DNA of 64,000 nucleotides from Rhizobium tibeticum (GTDB lineage: Bacteria > Pseudomonadota > Alphaproteobacteria > Rhizobiales > Rhizobiaceae): NCBI RefSeq assembly GCF_900110205.1, contig NZ_FOCV01000007.1:62001-126000 (forward strand), written 5' to 3'. Shown piece after piece: positions 25,301 to 34,544 of the stretch; within the stretch, counting starts at the first letter, position 1, and the number at the start of each line of letters is the position of its first letter. A program made the position numbers and the translations under genes. The notes beneath the pieces are model-generated. The model worked only from the letters and a program-made list of their open reading frames with translations. It had not been told where the DNA came from and searched no databases.

Positions 25301-27565
25301 ATGCGGTATCCTTCCTATCTTCCGACAGCTGATTTCGCTTCTCAACTTGGTCCTTTCGGCTTCTTCTTCGACTATGCCTTGGATGCCGCCCAGCGTAGCG
25401 TGCTGTTCTGGGATGTCATGCGCAAACGTGGCAACCAGTATCGGGCGCATGCCGAAGCAACCGCGCCGCATGTGCTGAGCTTCACGCCCGAGGTCGTGCT
25501 CGACGGACGTATGCTCGAGAGACCCGTCAACTACGCGCTAGTGCGGATCGTCCCGCCTGACGGAGTGGAGATTGACCAGACACGCCGACCCTTCGTTGTC
25601 GTCGATCCGAGGGCCGGGCACGGGCCGGGTATCGGCGGGTTCAAGGCGGATAGCGAAATAGGCGTCGCTCTGAGAACCGGGCATCCATGCTATTTCATTG
25701 GCTTCCTTCCGCACCCCGTTCCGGGCCAGACGATCGAAGACATTGCGCGTGCCGAAGCGATCTTTCTGGAGAAGGTCATTTCGCTGCATCCGCAGGCGGA
25801 CGCCAAGCCCTGCGTGATCGGAAATTGTCAGGCGGGCTGGGCCGTCATGATGCTCGCTGCCATGCGCCCGGAATTGTTCGGATCGATCATCATTGCCGGT
25901 GCGCCGCTTTCCTACTGGGCGGGTGAGCGCGGCAAGTATCCGATGCGCTACACAGGTGGACTCCTCGGTGGCAGCTGGCTCACCGCTCTCACAAGCGACC
26001 TTGGCCACGGAACCTTCGACGGCGCCTGGCTGGTGCAGAATTTCGAGAACCAGAACCCGGCCAATACGCTCTGGACCAAGCACTATAACCTCTACTCGAA
26101 GATCGATAACGAGGTGCCACGTTATCTGGGCTTCGAGGAATGGTGGGGCGGGCACGTCAGCCTGAACCGCGAAGAAATCCAGTTCATCGTCGACGAGCTC
26201 TTCGTCGGCAACAATCTTGCGGCCGGGCGGATCGAGACATCGAAGGGCGAGGCGATCGATCTGCGCAACATTCGCGCGCCGATCGTCGTCTTCTGCTCGA
26301 AGGGAGACAACATCACGCCTCCCGCGCAGGCGCTCGGTTGGATATTGGATCTGTATGATGACGTGAACGAGATCCGTTCGCACGGGCAGACCATCGTTTA
26401 CACCGTGCACGAAACGATCGGCCATCTCGGAATCTTCGTGTCCGCGAGCGTCGCCCGCAAGGAGCACGGGGAATTCTCCAGCAATATCGACCTGATCGAC
26501 GCGTTGCCGCCTGGTCTCTATGAGGCGACCTTCGAGGCAAGGACCGATGAGACGATCGGCGGGGATCTCGTCGAAGGTGATTGGATCATGCGCTGCGAGG
26601 TAAGAACGCTCGAAGACATCCGTGCGCTGGGCTGCAATGGCGCCGAGGACGACCGCCGGTTTGCAACTGTCGCCAGGGTCTCGGATATCAACCTGTCCCT
26701 TTACCAAACTTTCATCCAGCCATTCATGCGGGCGATGGTGCCGGAATGGGCGGCTAACCAGTTGCGTGAGAGCCATCCGCTCCGGATGCAGTATGAGCTG
26801 CTTTCGGACCGCAATCCCTTGATGGCGCCGATCGCGGATCTTGCCGTCGATGTGGCGGACGAACGGCGCCCCGTTGCTGCTGACAATCCCTTCCTGGCGT
26901 TGGAACAGGCATTTTCCAGGCAGATTGTTGCGGGACTGGATGCATGGCGTGAAGGAATGGAGGCCCTGAGCGAGGCGACCTTCCTCTCGGTCTACGGCTC
27001 TCCGTTCCTGCAGGCGGCAGTCGGCATTGATCCGTCGAACACAAAGCCGCAGAGGCGGGCAAGCAAGACGGCATTGCATGCGCAGGCCCTCAAGGCGAGG
27101 ATCGAGGAACTCAAGGCGCGAATGGGTAGTGGGGGACTTCGGGAGGGCCTGGCACGCAGCCTGCTCTACGTTGCCATGGCGAACGGTGCAGCCGACGAGC
27201 GTGGATTTGCTGCCATCCGCCGGATGCGGCGCACCGAGGATGGAATGCCGGCAATGACGCTGGCGGAGTTCAAGGCGTTAATCCGCGATCAGTTCCTCAT
27301 GCTGGTGAGCGATGAAGAGGGTGCCGTCACTGCAATCCCTTCCTTGTTGCCGGCAGATGAGGGCCTCCGTCGCCAAGCATTGTCCTCTCTCCAACAGGTT
27401 TTGAGCGCGCGTGGCCCGCTCTCTGAAGAAGCCGAACAGCGTTGGGAGAGGATCATCGGGCTCTTCGATCTTTCCGGAGAGCCGCTTGCCGGTCCCGTAT
27501 CGCCGCCGAGGAAGCCCGCGCCGTTCAAGGCTGTCGGGCGAGCAAACAAGCCGAAGGTTGCCTAA
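25301..27565 (+). CDS. DUF3141 protein, PHA-synthase-like alpha/beta hydrolase
   Basis: Large protein of 754 residues. The N-terminal half is an alpha/beta hydrolase resembling poly(3-hydroxyalkanoate) synthase: PFVVVDPRAGHGPGIGGFK, then CVIGNCQAGWAVMML, a GxCxG lipase-like box with Cys as nucleophile, then VFCSKGDNITPPAQALGW (Asp) and VHETIGHLGIFVS (His). The C-terminal half is the DUF3141 helical region. A GAGGAG site precedes ATG 25301. It leads a block with phosphotransacetylase, acetate kinase and FabI, suggesting acyl-CoA or acetate handling; substrate unknown. Confidence 0.88.
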   Translation: MRYPSYLPTADFASQLGPFGFFFDYALDAAQRSVLFWDVMRKRGNQYRAHAEATAPHVLSFTPEVVLDGRMLERPVNYALVRIVPPDGVEIDQTRRPFVVVDPRAGHGPGIGGFKADSEIGVALRTGHPCYFIGFLPHPVPGQTIEDIARAEAIFLEKVISLHPQADAKPCVIGNCQAGWAVMMLAAMRPELFGSIIIAGAPLSYWAGERGKYPMRYTGGLLGGSWLTALTSDLGHGTFDGAWLVQNFENQNPANTLWTKHYNLYSKIDNEVPRYLGFEEWWGGHVSLNREEIQFIVDELFVGNNLAAGRIETSKGEAIDLRNIRAPIVVFCSKGDNITPPAQALGWILDLYDDVNEIRSHGQTIVYTVHETIGHLGIFVSASVARKEHGEFSSNIDLIDALPPGLYEATFEARTDETIGGDLVEGDWIMRCEVRTLEDIRALGCNGAEDDRRFATVARVSDINLSLYQTFIQPFMRAMVPEWAANQLRESHPLRMQYELLSDRNPLMAPIADLAVDVADERRPVAADNPFLALEQAFSRQIVAGLDAWREGMEALSEATFLSVYGSPFLQAAVGIDPSNTKPQRRASKTALHAQALKARIEELKARMGSGGLREGLARSLLYVAMANGAADERGFAAIRRMRRTEDGMPAMTLAEFKALIRDQFLMLVSDEEGAVTAIPSLLPADEGLRRQALSSLQQVLSARGPLSEEAEQRWERIIGLFDLSGEPLAGPVSPPRKPAPFKAVGRANKPKVA

Positions 27566-27609
27566 ACGTCGAGGACTTGCACTCGTCTTTCAACACGGAG
27601 CACGCGCAG

Positions 27610-28578
27610 ATGCCGGATTTGGACAGGATTGAGAAAGAGCCCGGTCGCCATCGGAAATATGAGCGGCTGATCGCAGCGGCAAAACAAGTCCCGCCGATGC
27701 GAACGGTCGTCGCCCACCCTTGCGATGAGACATCCTTGCGCGGAGCTGTCGAGGCGGCCGAGGTTGGGCTGATGCGACCGATCCTTGTCGGGCCGGGAGA
27801 AAAGGTGCGTGCGGTCGCCAAATCGCACGACCTCGATATCTCGCCGTTCGAACTGGTCGACACGCCCCACAGCGATGCAGCGGCGGCCAAGGCCGTGGCG
27901 ATCATCCTCGAAGGCGGTGCAGACCTGCTGATGAAGGGAAGCTTGCACACGGATGAGCTCATGCGGGCCGTGACCTCGTCGACCACGGGGCTTCGCACGG
28001 CGCGCAGGATCAGCCACGTCTTTGTGATGGATGTGCCGAACTATTCGGAAACGCTTTTCATCACCGATGCCGCAATCAACATTGCGCCGGATCTCGATGC
28101 CAAGCGGGACATCGTTCAGAACGCAATCGATCTTTTCACACAGGTCGGCCTAGGTGTGCCGCGGGTGGCAATCCTTTCGGCTGTCGAGACCGTCACGTCG
28201 AAAATACCGTCGACTATCGACGCCGCAGCCCTTTGCAAGATGGCCGAGCGTGGTCAGATCACGGGCGGCATTCTCGAAGGCCCGCTTGCCTTCGACAACG
28301 CTATCGATCCGGAGGCGGCCCGGATAAAGGGGATCCAGTCGCCGGTTGCCGGCCGAGCCCAGATCCTCGTCGTTCCCAATCTCGAGGCTGGCAACATGCT
28401 GGCGAAGAACTTGACGTTTCTGGCGCGGGCGGATGCGGCTGGTATCGTCCTTGGAGCGCGCGTGCCGATCATCCTGACATCGCGGGCTGATTCAGTGCGG
28501 GCGCGCCTTGCCTCCTGCGCTGTCGCAGTCCTGCTCGCCGATGCGCGCCGTCGCACGGCGCCGATTGGGGGCGGTTGA
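27610..28578 (+). CDS. Phosphate acetyl/butyryltransferase
   Basis: Enzyme of 322 residues that exchanges acyl-CoA and acyl-phosphate. Family features: [58 protein letters not shown] and the C-terminal [42 protein letters not shown]. It corresponds to the stand-alone PTA/PTB domain also found fused to MaoC-like hydratases. The start at ATG 27610 has GGAG upstream. Acetate kinase follows after 4 bp, so both act in acetate/acetyl-CoA interconversion. Confidence 0.92.
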   Translation: MPDLDRIEKEPGRHRKYERLIAAAKQVPPMRTVVAHPCDETSLRGAVEAAEVGLMRPILVGPGEKVRAVAKSHDLDISPFELVDTPHSDAAAAKAVAIILEGGADLLMKGSLHTDELMRAVTSSTTGLRTARRISHVFVMDVPNYSETLFITDAAINIAPDLDAKRDIVQNAIDLFTQVGLGVPRVAILSAVETVTSKIPSTIDAAALCKMAERGQITGGILEGPLAFDNAIDPEAARIKGIQSPVAGRAQILVVPNLEAGNMLAKNLTFLARADAAGIVLGARVPIILTSRADSVRARLASCAVAVLLADARRRTAPIGGG

Positions 28579-28582
28579 CGCC

Positions 28583-29755
28583 ATGGACACCATCCTCATT
28601 GTGAATGCCGGTTCGTCCAGCCTGAAGTTCGAAGTGTTTTCGGTGGCGAATTCACTGGCCCGGCTGGTCAAGGGACGGATGGAGGGGATCGGCACTGCGC
28701 CGCACCTAACCATCAAGAGCAGTGACGGAAAGCGACTGGCAAACGAAAACTACCCACCCGAAGCCGTTCCCGACCTGCCGGAGGCGATGCGTCTGGTCGG
28801 GGAATGGCTGCGGCAGCGGCAGCAGGGCCGGCTGATCGCCGTCGGCCACCGGGTCGTCCATGGTGGTCCCAACCATTCCCGCCCGGCGCGCGTCAATGCG
28901 GAGTTGCTTCGCGAACTGGAGCAGTACGCGCCGCTGGCGCCTTTGCATCAGCCCAACAATCTCGCGCCGATCCGCGTGCTGATGGAGCGCCAGCCGCAAC
29001 TTGTGCAGGTCGCCTGCTTCGACACCGCCTTTCATCGCGGCCATGACCCCATGACGGACCACTATGCCATTCCAGCACGTTATTTCGATGAGGGCGTCCG
29101 ACGCTATGGCTTTCACGGGCTGTCCTACGAATACGTGGCCGGAAAGCTGACCGAGATCGCACCCCGTCTCGACAGCGGACGGGTTATCGTTGCGCATCTT
29201 GGAAGCGGCGCATCGATGTGCGCGCTTTATCAAGGCCTGAGCGTCGAGAGCACGCTCGGATTTACGGCTCTCGATGGTCTTCCGATGGGCACGCGATGCG
29301 GACAGATCGATCCAGGTGTGCTTCTCTACCTCCTCCAGCAGCATGGCATGACGGCACCGCAACTGCAGGACCTTCTCTACAAGGAATCGGGCCTCAAGGG
29401 GCTTTCCGGCATCAGCAACGATGTGCGCGATCTGCTTGCCAGCGACGACGCCGGCGCAAGGCTCGCGCTCGACCATTTCGTGCATCGCATCAGCCTGAAT
29501 GCAGGCGCGCTTGCTGCCGCCCTCGGTGGACTGGACGCCTTCGTGTTCACGGCTGGCGTTGGCGAAAATTCGGCAGTCATGCGGGCCCGGATTGCCAAGA
29601 AGCTTGGTTGGCTTGGAGCGTCCCTCGACCCGGAGCGAAACGAGGCCGGCGACCTTCTCGTCTCGAGCGACGACAGCAAGGTCGCCATCTATGTCGTGCC
29701 GACCGACGAGGAACTGATGATCGCGCGTCATACGCTCGCGCTTATCACGGCGTAG
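28583..29755 (+). CDS. ackA: Acetate kinase
   Basis: Acetate/propionate kinase of 390 residues. Hallmarks are [16 protein letters not shown] at the N-terminus, [37 protein letters not shown], and [11 protein letters not shown]; the phosphate-binding and C-terminal parts are complete ([18 protein letters not shown]). ATG 28583 lies 4 bp after the phosphotransacetylase stop. Typical length, apparently intact. Confidence 0.95.
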   Translation: MDTILIVNAGSSSLKFEVFSVANSLARLVKGRMEGIGTAPHLTIKSSDGKRLANENYPPEAVPDLPEAMRLVGEWLRQRQQGRLIAVGHRVVHGGPNHSRPARVNAELLRELEQYAPLAPLHQPNNLAPIRVLMERQPQLVQVACFDTAFHRGHDPMTDHYAIPARYFDEGVRRYGFHGLSYEYVAGKLTEIAPRLDSGRVIVAHLGSGASMCALYQGLSVESTLGFTALDGLPMGTRCGQIDPGVLLYLLQQHGMTAPQLQDLLYKESGLKGLSGISNDVRDLLASDDAGARLALDHFVHRISLNAGALAAALGGLDAFVFTAGVGENSAVMRARIAKKLGWLGASLDPERNEAGDLLVSSDDSKVAIYVVPTDEELMIARHTLALITA

Positions 29756-29804
29756 CGAGATCACGCGCCACACTCCAGGTTTTAAGGCTGAAGAGAGGGT
29801 TGCT

Positions 29805-30587
29805 ATGATTCCCGAGGTAAAGGCCAAGCTTCTCGAAGGAAAACGCGGACTGGTGGTCGGCATTGCCAACGACCAGTCGATCGCATGGGGCTGCGCCAGG
29901 GCATTCCGCGCCTTGGGCGCGGAGCTGGCGGTGACTTATCTCAATGACAAGGCGAGACCCTACGTCGCGCCATTGGCTGAGGCGCTGGAAGCTCCCATCG
30001 TCATGCCGCTCGACGTCGCGGTGCCCGGAGAGTTGGAGGCCGTGTTCGAGCGCATCACCGAGCAATGGGGCGAGCTCGATTTCGTCGTGCATTCGATCGC
30101 CTTCTCGCCGAAGGATACGCTGCAGGGGCGTGTCGTCGATGTGCCCCGCGACGGGTTCCTGAAGACAATGGACATTTCCTGCTGGTCGTTCATTCGTATG
30201 GCACATCTCGCCGAACCGCTGATGAAACGCGGCGGTACACTGTTCACCATGACCTACTATGGCAGCCAGATGGTGGTGAAGAACTACAATGTCATGGGGG
30301 TGGCCAAGGCGGCGCTGGAAAGCGCGGTTCGCTACATCGCAGCCGAACTTGGACCGCGGGGCATTCGTGTGCATGCCATCTCGCCCGGCCCCCTCGCGAC
30401 ACGGGCAGCCTCTGGCATCCCCGAATTTGAGGAACTCCTGAGCAAGGCCGAGGAAACGGCCCCGACCCGCAGCCTCGTCTCGATCGACGACGTGGGCATG
30501 GCGACGGCCTTCTTGGCGCATGACGCGGCGCGATTGATCACCGGCGATACGATCTACATCGACGGTGGTTATCACATCATGGATTAA
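29805..30587 (+). CDS. fabI: Enoyl-[acyl-carrier-protein] reductase (NADH) FabI
   Basis: Enzyme of 260 residues catalysing the last reduction of fatty acid elongation. FabI type is shown by GLVVGIANDQSIAWGCARAF, HSIAFSPKDTLQGRVVD, TYYGSQMVVKNYNVMGVAKAAL with the Y-(X6)-K catalytic pair, and SPGPLATRAASGIPEF. It is located 49 bp after ackA. Rhizobia usually have a housekeeping fabI elsewhere, so this may be a second copy (inference). Confidence 0.94.
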   Translation: MIPEVKAKLLEGKRGLVVGIANDQSIAWGCARAFRALGAELAVTYLNDKARPYVAPLAEALEAPIVMPLDVAVPGELEAVFERITEQWGELDFVVHSIAFSPKDTLQGRVVDVPRDGFLKTMDISCWSFIRMAHLAEPLMKRGGTLFTMTYYGSQMVVKNYNVMGVAKAALESAVRYIAAELGPRGIRVHAISPGPLATRAASGIPEFEELLSKAEETAPTRSLVSIDDVGMATAFLAHDAARLITGDTIYIDGGYHIMD

Positions 30588-30689
30588 TGCGGCGCGGGCT
30601 GGTGCTGTGCGAAGCACTGTCGATGCACAGGCACCACGACCCGTCGCTTGCAATGTGAGCGGCGGGTCTGGCGTAGACCTTCGACAGGC

Positions 30690-30929
30690 TCAGGACCTTG
30701 CTGCCGCGGCGCGCTGTTTGCGGTATTGCACGGTCGGAAGGCCGCCCCAGCCCCAATTGTCAAGATCGACTTCCTCGATAACGACGTAGGTCGATTCGAG
30801 CGGTTTGTTGAGCACGTCGAGCAGCACCTGGCTGACGCCCTCGATGATCGCGGCTTTCTCTTCGGCGGTTACCGAATTGCGCTCGGGTGTGGTTCCTTCG
30901 CGGGTAACCTGTACGGTGACGATGGGCAT
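30690..30929 (-). CDS. 4-oxalocrotonate tautomerase family protein
   Basis: Protein of 79 residues. The catalytic amino-terminal proline follows the initiator Met (MPIVTVQVTREGTT), and the fold continues with EEKAAIIEGVSQVLLDVLNKPLESTYVVIEEV and DNWGWGG. The start at 30929 is fixed by the need for Pro at position 2. It is the last gene of an SDR-DsbA-tautomerase group on the minus strand. Confidence 0.93.
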   Translation of the reverse strand: MPIVTVQVTREGTTPERNSVTAEEKAAIIEGVSQVLLDVLNKPLESTYVVIEEVDLDNWGWGGLPTVQYRKQRAAAARS

Positions 30930-30964
30930 TGCAGTCTCCTTTCGCGGGTTTGATTGAAATGGCG

Positions 30965-31600
30965 CTATGCTGCGTGCAGAGCGTCGATCGCGTGTTCCAA
31001 TGTTTCGACATGGGCATATCCGTTGCCGACCCGGCGCAGGCTGCATTGCTGCGCAAGGAACAAGGTCGGGAAGCTCGTCACCCCCATCGATCGTGCCCTG
31101 ATGAAATCGGCGCAGGTGGCGTCGATCGTGCTCTTGCTCTGCCACACCGAAAGGAACTCGTCCGGGGTGACAAAATGGCCATCGGCACTCAAGGCCTCGG
31201 CACCGACCTTGGCGAGAAGCACGCCGTCGGTGGTATCGAGGGCAGCGACATAGAATGCATGCTGGAAGGCGCGGAAGACCTTTAGCAAGTCTGCTTCCGA
31301 GGCCAGGATACGCGCCGCCACGACCGCCCTGCAAACAGGTTCGGTGTCATACACAAAGCCCTCGCGGGCCATCAGTCCGTCCCGATTGAAGGGAAGACCG
31401 CTTGCCTGTTCGACCTTCGCCCAATGTTCCAGGCGAAAACGCTTGCCCGCCTCGTCAAGCACATCCGTCGCACCGGCGCGCAAGCCTGCGACGACGATCT
31501 CAAGCGACATCTCTGGATGACGCTCCTGCAGCGCTGTCATTTCCTTTCCGAAGCCGTGGCACCAGGAACACATTGGGTCGGCGACCAGCACCAGTTTCAT
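30965..31600 (-). CDS. DsbA-family thioredoxin-fold oxidoreductase
   Basis: Protein of 211 residues opening directly with the first strand and active site (LVLVADPMCSWCHGFGKEM), CxxC at about residues 11-14. The C-terminal cis-proline region is VTSFPTLFL. No signal peptide, so cytosolic, like FrnE and 2-hydroxychromene-isomerase relatives. ATG 31600 is chosen because GAGGTGG lies at proper distance. It is followed by the tautomerase gene after 35 bp. Confidence 0.88.
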   Translation of the reverse strand: MKLVLVADPMCSWCHGFGKEMTALQERHPEMSLEIVVAGLRAGATDVLDEAGKRFRLEHWAKVEQASGLPFNRDGLMAREGFVYDTEPVCRAVVAARILASEADLLKVFRAFQHAFYVAALDTTDGVLLAKVGAEALSADGHFVTPDEFLSVWQSKSTIDATCADFIRARSMGVTSFPTLFLAQQCSLRRVGNGYAHVETLEHAIDALHAA

Positions 31601-31704
31601 TTTCCACCTCATTTCAGCTCTGTCTTGTCGGCGACCGCGGCCATTCGGGCTCGCGGTCGCGGGGATGAAGTTGGTTAGGCCGGACCGAACCAACGTCGCA
31701 GTGC

Positions 31705-32418
31705 CTACCAGCGGCCTGCGTTCTGACCGCCATCGACGTGGAGGATCTCGCCGGTCACAAAGCTCGCGCTCTCAAGATAGAGGACGGCATCGACGATATC
31801 GCGAATTTCGCCCATCCGGCCGACCGGATGCAGGGTCGAAAGCGCCGCGTGCGTTTCCTGCGGATGCATCGGCGTTTTGATCACGCCCGGCGAGACCGCG
31901 TTGACGCGAACGCCGCTCTTTGCGTACTCGATGGCCAGTTCCTGGGTGACCGCGTTCAGACCACCCTTGGTCAGGGAAGCGAGAGCTGCGGGCACGCCGG
32001 CGATCGGCTGATTGACCAGGCTGGTCGTGATCGTGACGATGTGACCCGAGCCCTGCTTCAGCATTTCCGCGATTGCGCGCTGCGTGATGTGAAAGAAGCC
32101 AGCGACATTGACGCTCATGTTATGGTCGTAGTCCTGCGGGGTGAATTCGGTGAATGGCTTCGCCAGGAAGACACCGGCGTTGTTCACGAGCGTGTCGATG
32201 CGGCCGAAACGCTCACGCGCTTCGCGCACGACCCGCTCTGCAGTCTCGGGCTTGCTGATATCGCCGGGTACGGCGAGGATGCCCTTATCGGAGCTGGCCT
32301 CGATCGATCGGGAGGTGGCGACGACGCGATAGTTGCGGTCGCGGTAAGCCTGAACCAATGCTGCGCCGATGCCTTGCGATGCGCCGGTGATAATGGCGAC
32401 CTTCTGTTCCGTGCTCAT
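31705..32418 (-). CDS. SDR-family oxidoreductase lacking the usual catalytic tyrosine
   Basis: Short-chain dehydrogenase-like protein of 237 residues. The NAD(P) motif TGASQGIGAAL and NNAG are intact, but in the active-site segment (VPAALASLTKGGLNAVTQ) the Lys is present while the position four before it, normally Tyr, is Ala. C-terminal GEILHVDGGQNAG is normal. It heads the SDR-DsbA-tautomerase group and lies just downstream of a LysR gene on the same strand. Confidence 0.88.
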   Translation of the reverse strand: MSTEQKVAIITGASQGIGAALVQAYRDRNYRVVATSRSIEASSDKGILAVPGDISKPETAERVVREARERFGRIDTLVNNAGVFLAKPFTEFTPQDYDHNMSVNVAGFFHITQRAIAEMLKQGSGHIVTITTSLVNQPIAGVPAALASLTKGGLNAVTQELAIEYAKSGVRVNAVSPGVIKTPMHPQETHAALSTLHPVGRMGEIRDIVDAVLYLESASFVTGEILHVDGGQNAGRW

Positions 32419-32558
32419 GATGTGATCCTTTCAAGTGCAGCGGCCGTTAGAGTTGCAGCCGCCCTACGCCCTCGGCGTTGGTGCAATTGATTTAGATCCA
32501 TTCGACATTTGAGAGAATTGCCGTCGTTTGAGCGACAATCAACCGAATTTCGGCATAA

Positions 32559-33491
32559 TCAGGCGAGTACGCCTGCTGCCGTTGCCATGCGCGCGAATTC
32601 GGAACGCAGGCGGGGCGTTGCAAAGTCCACGAAGGCTCGAACCTTTGGCACCGACATCCGGCCCTGCGGTGCGAGCAGATGCACGGGCAGCGGCGGGTGT
32701 TCTGCGTCCGCGAGCACGATCTTCAACGGTCCGTCGCGCACATAAGAAGCGACATGGTAGGAATAGAGCCTCGTCAGGCCGCCGCCAGCAGCGGCTGACG
32801 CGGCGGCGGCGCGAACGCTGTTGACGATGCACCGCGGCGTGAAATGAACCGTCCGCGGGATCGTAGAGCCCTTCGCCGGTGTGAAGCTCCAGGAATCCAG
32901 GCCGAAGTTGCTGAATGCGATGATCTGGTGTTTCGCCAGGTCCCCGGGTTCGTCGATGCGCGGATGGTTTGCCAGATAACGAGGAGAGGCGACCACGACG
33001 CGTCGCACGTCGCCACCGAGACGGGTGGAGACATGGGAGGAATCCGACAAGTGGCCAATGCGCACGGCAAGGTCGACGCCTTCGTCGACCAGGTTGACGA
33101 ACCGATCCAGCATGAGAAACCGGACAGAGACCGTCGGGTGAAGGTCAAGGAAGTCGTCCAGTATGGGGCGCAGCACCTCTTCTCCAAGAATCGGCGGTGC
33201 CGAAATGGTCAGCGTTCCGCGCGGTGCGGAGCGCTCGCCCCCGGCGAGCATGTCGGCTTCTTCAAGATCGACGAGCACACGCCGGCAGGCTGCCGCATAG
33301 CGCTGACCTGCCTCGCTCAGCTTCAGCGTCCGGGTTGTCCGGTGCAGCAGTTCGACGCCGACATGCGCCTCGAGGAAGCTGAGCGCCCGGCTCACCGCCG
33401 TCGGCGATCGTTTCAAGTTGCGGGCTGCTCCGGCCAGACTGCCCTCGTCAATTGCCGTCACAAACACCTTCATGGCGTCGATGCGATCCAT
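32559..33491 (-). CDS. LysR-family regulator
   Basis: Regulator of 310 residues. The winged helix is MDRIDAMKVFVTAIDEGSLAGAARNLKRSPTAVSRALSFLEAHVGVELLHRTTRTLKLSEAG; the effector domain is the DmlR/AaeR-like type (GTLTISAPPILGEEVLRPILDDFL). The start at 33491 matches the family; an upstream ATG adds 15 unlikely residues. Possible targets are the SDR group downstream or the divergent DJ-1 gene. Confidence 0.92.
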   Translation of the reverse strand: MDRIDAMKVFVTAIDEGSLAGAARNLKRSPTAVSRALSFLEAHVGVELLHRTTRTLKLSEAGQRYAAACRRVLVDLEEADMLAGGERSAPRGTLTISAPPILGEEVLRPILDDFLDLHPTVSVRFLMLDRFVNLVDEGVDLAVRIGHLSDSSHVSTRLGGDVRRVVVASPRYLANHPRIDEPGDLAKHQIIAFSNFGLDSWSFTPAKGSTIPRTVHFTPRCIVNSVRAAAASAAAGGGLTRLYSYHVASYVRDGPLKIVLADAEHPPLPVHLLAPQGRMSVPKVRAFVDFATPRLRSEFARMATAAGVLA

Positions 33492-33732
33492 TGTGTCGCC
33501 CCGCGGAATAGTGATTGCCTGGCGGCGAGTATTCACCCGAAATCGGAAGGAAGTAAATATCGGGAGGTAAAAGCAAGACAGGCCGCGCCACCGCGCTATC
33601 TGTCGGGTAGGCCGCAGCGGATCCAGAATCTTTCAGGTTGGATGACGAGGCCCTGCGGCGAGCAATGCTCGCGACTGCGAGGGTAGCCGGCCAAACCGCG
33701 TCTTGCGTTCGCTCAACAAAGGGAGACTGACG

Positions 33733-34410
33733 ATGAAGATCCTGATGGTTTTGACTTCGCATGATCAGCTCGGAAACACCGGAAAGCTGACCGGCTTCTG
33801 GCTCGAGGAGTTTGCTGCGCCCTACTACGTGTTCAAGGATGCAGGTGCCGAGATCACCTTGGCCTCGCCCAAGGGCGGGCAGCCGCCGATCGATCCGAAG
33901 AGCGACGAGCCAGCCAACCAGACGGAGGCAATGGCCCGCTTCAAGGGCGATCCCGCGGCGCAAAAGGAGCTGGCAAACACCGTAATGCTTAGCGACGTCA
34001 AGGCGGACGGCTTCGACACGGTCTTCTATCCTGGTGGCCACGGTCCGATGTGGGACCTCGTCAACGACAGGAATTCGATCGCGCTGATCGAAAGCTTCTA
34101 CAATGCCGGCAAACCGGTCGCCGCTGTCTGTCATGCCCCCGGAGTTCTGAGAAAGGTGACCTATCAGGGACAGCCTCTTGTCAAGGGCAAGCGTGTCACG
34201 GGCTTTGCCAACAGCGAGGAGGAGGCCGTCCATCTCACGGAGGTCGTGCCTTTCCTCGTCGAGGACGAGCTGAAGCGGTTGGGCGGGCACTATGAAAAAG
34301 CCGGCGACTGGGCCGATTTCACCATCGTTGATGGGCGTTTGATCACGGGCCAGAACCCGGCTTCGTCGACCTCGGCCGCCAAGGAACTGTTGAAGCTTTT
34401 GAACGCATGA
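33733..34410 (+). CDS. DJ-1/PfpI-family protein (Hsp31-like)
   Basis: Protein of 225 residues of the type 1 glutamine amidotransferase fold. Key residues: Glu in TGFWLEEFAAPYYVF, the nucleophile elbow AAVCHAPGVL with the reactive Cys, and GGHGPMWD. Such proteins act as glyoxalase III, deglycase or chaperones in carbonyl stress. ATG 33733 is preferred to 33703 on homology and the GGGAGA site. It is divergent from the LysR gene. Confidence 0.9.
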   Translation: MKILMVLTSHDQLGNTGKLTGFWLEEFAAPYYVFKDAGAEITLASPKGGQPPIDPKSDEPANQTEAMARFKGDPAAQKELANTVMLSDVKADGFDTVFYPGGHGPMWDLVNDRNSIALIESFYNAGKPVAAVCHAPGVLRKVTYQGQPLVKGKRVTGFANSEEEAVHLTEVVPFLVEDELKRLGGHYEKAGDWADFTIVDGRLITGQNPASSTSAAKELLKLLNA

Positions 34411-34437
34411 GCCTACGGCTGGCGCTGCTTGCATTCT

Positions 34438-34474
34438 GATACAATTCTCAGGAAACGCGACACATCCGGGATAC
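34438..34474 (+). promoter_or_regulatory. Motif pair upstream of dipZ-like gene
   Basis: GATACA (34438) and ACACATCCGGGATAC (34460-34474). The second element matches ACACATTTGGGATAC at 37190-37204 at 13 of 15 positions with nearly the same spacing from GATACA. Possibly a binding site of the OmpR-type regulator encoded at 41343. Confidence 0.4.
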
Positions 34475-34544
34475 TTCGGGCTGATCCCATGCAGTCACCA
34501 TCAACGACCAGTGCGCGAGCATCGGTCAACTGCAGGGGATGACA

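Noticed and set aside
25538..27079. 513-codon open frame on the minus strand
   Set aside because: It lies wholly inside the DUF3141 gene, shows no family resemblance, and is a GC-rich antisense shadow.
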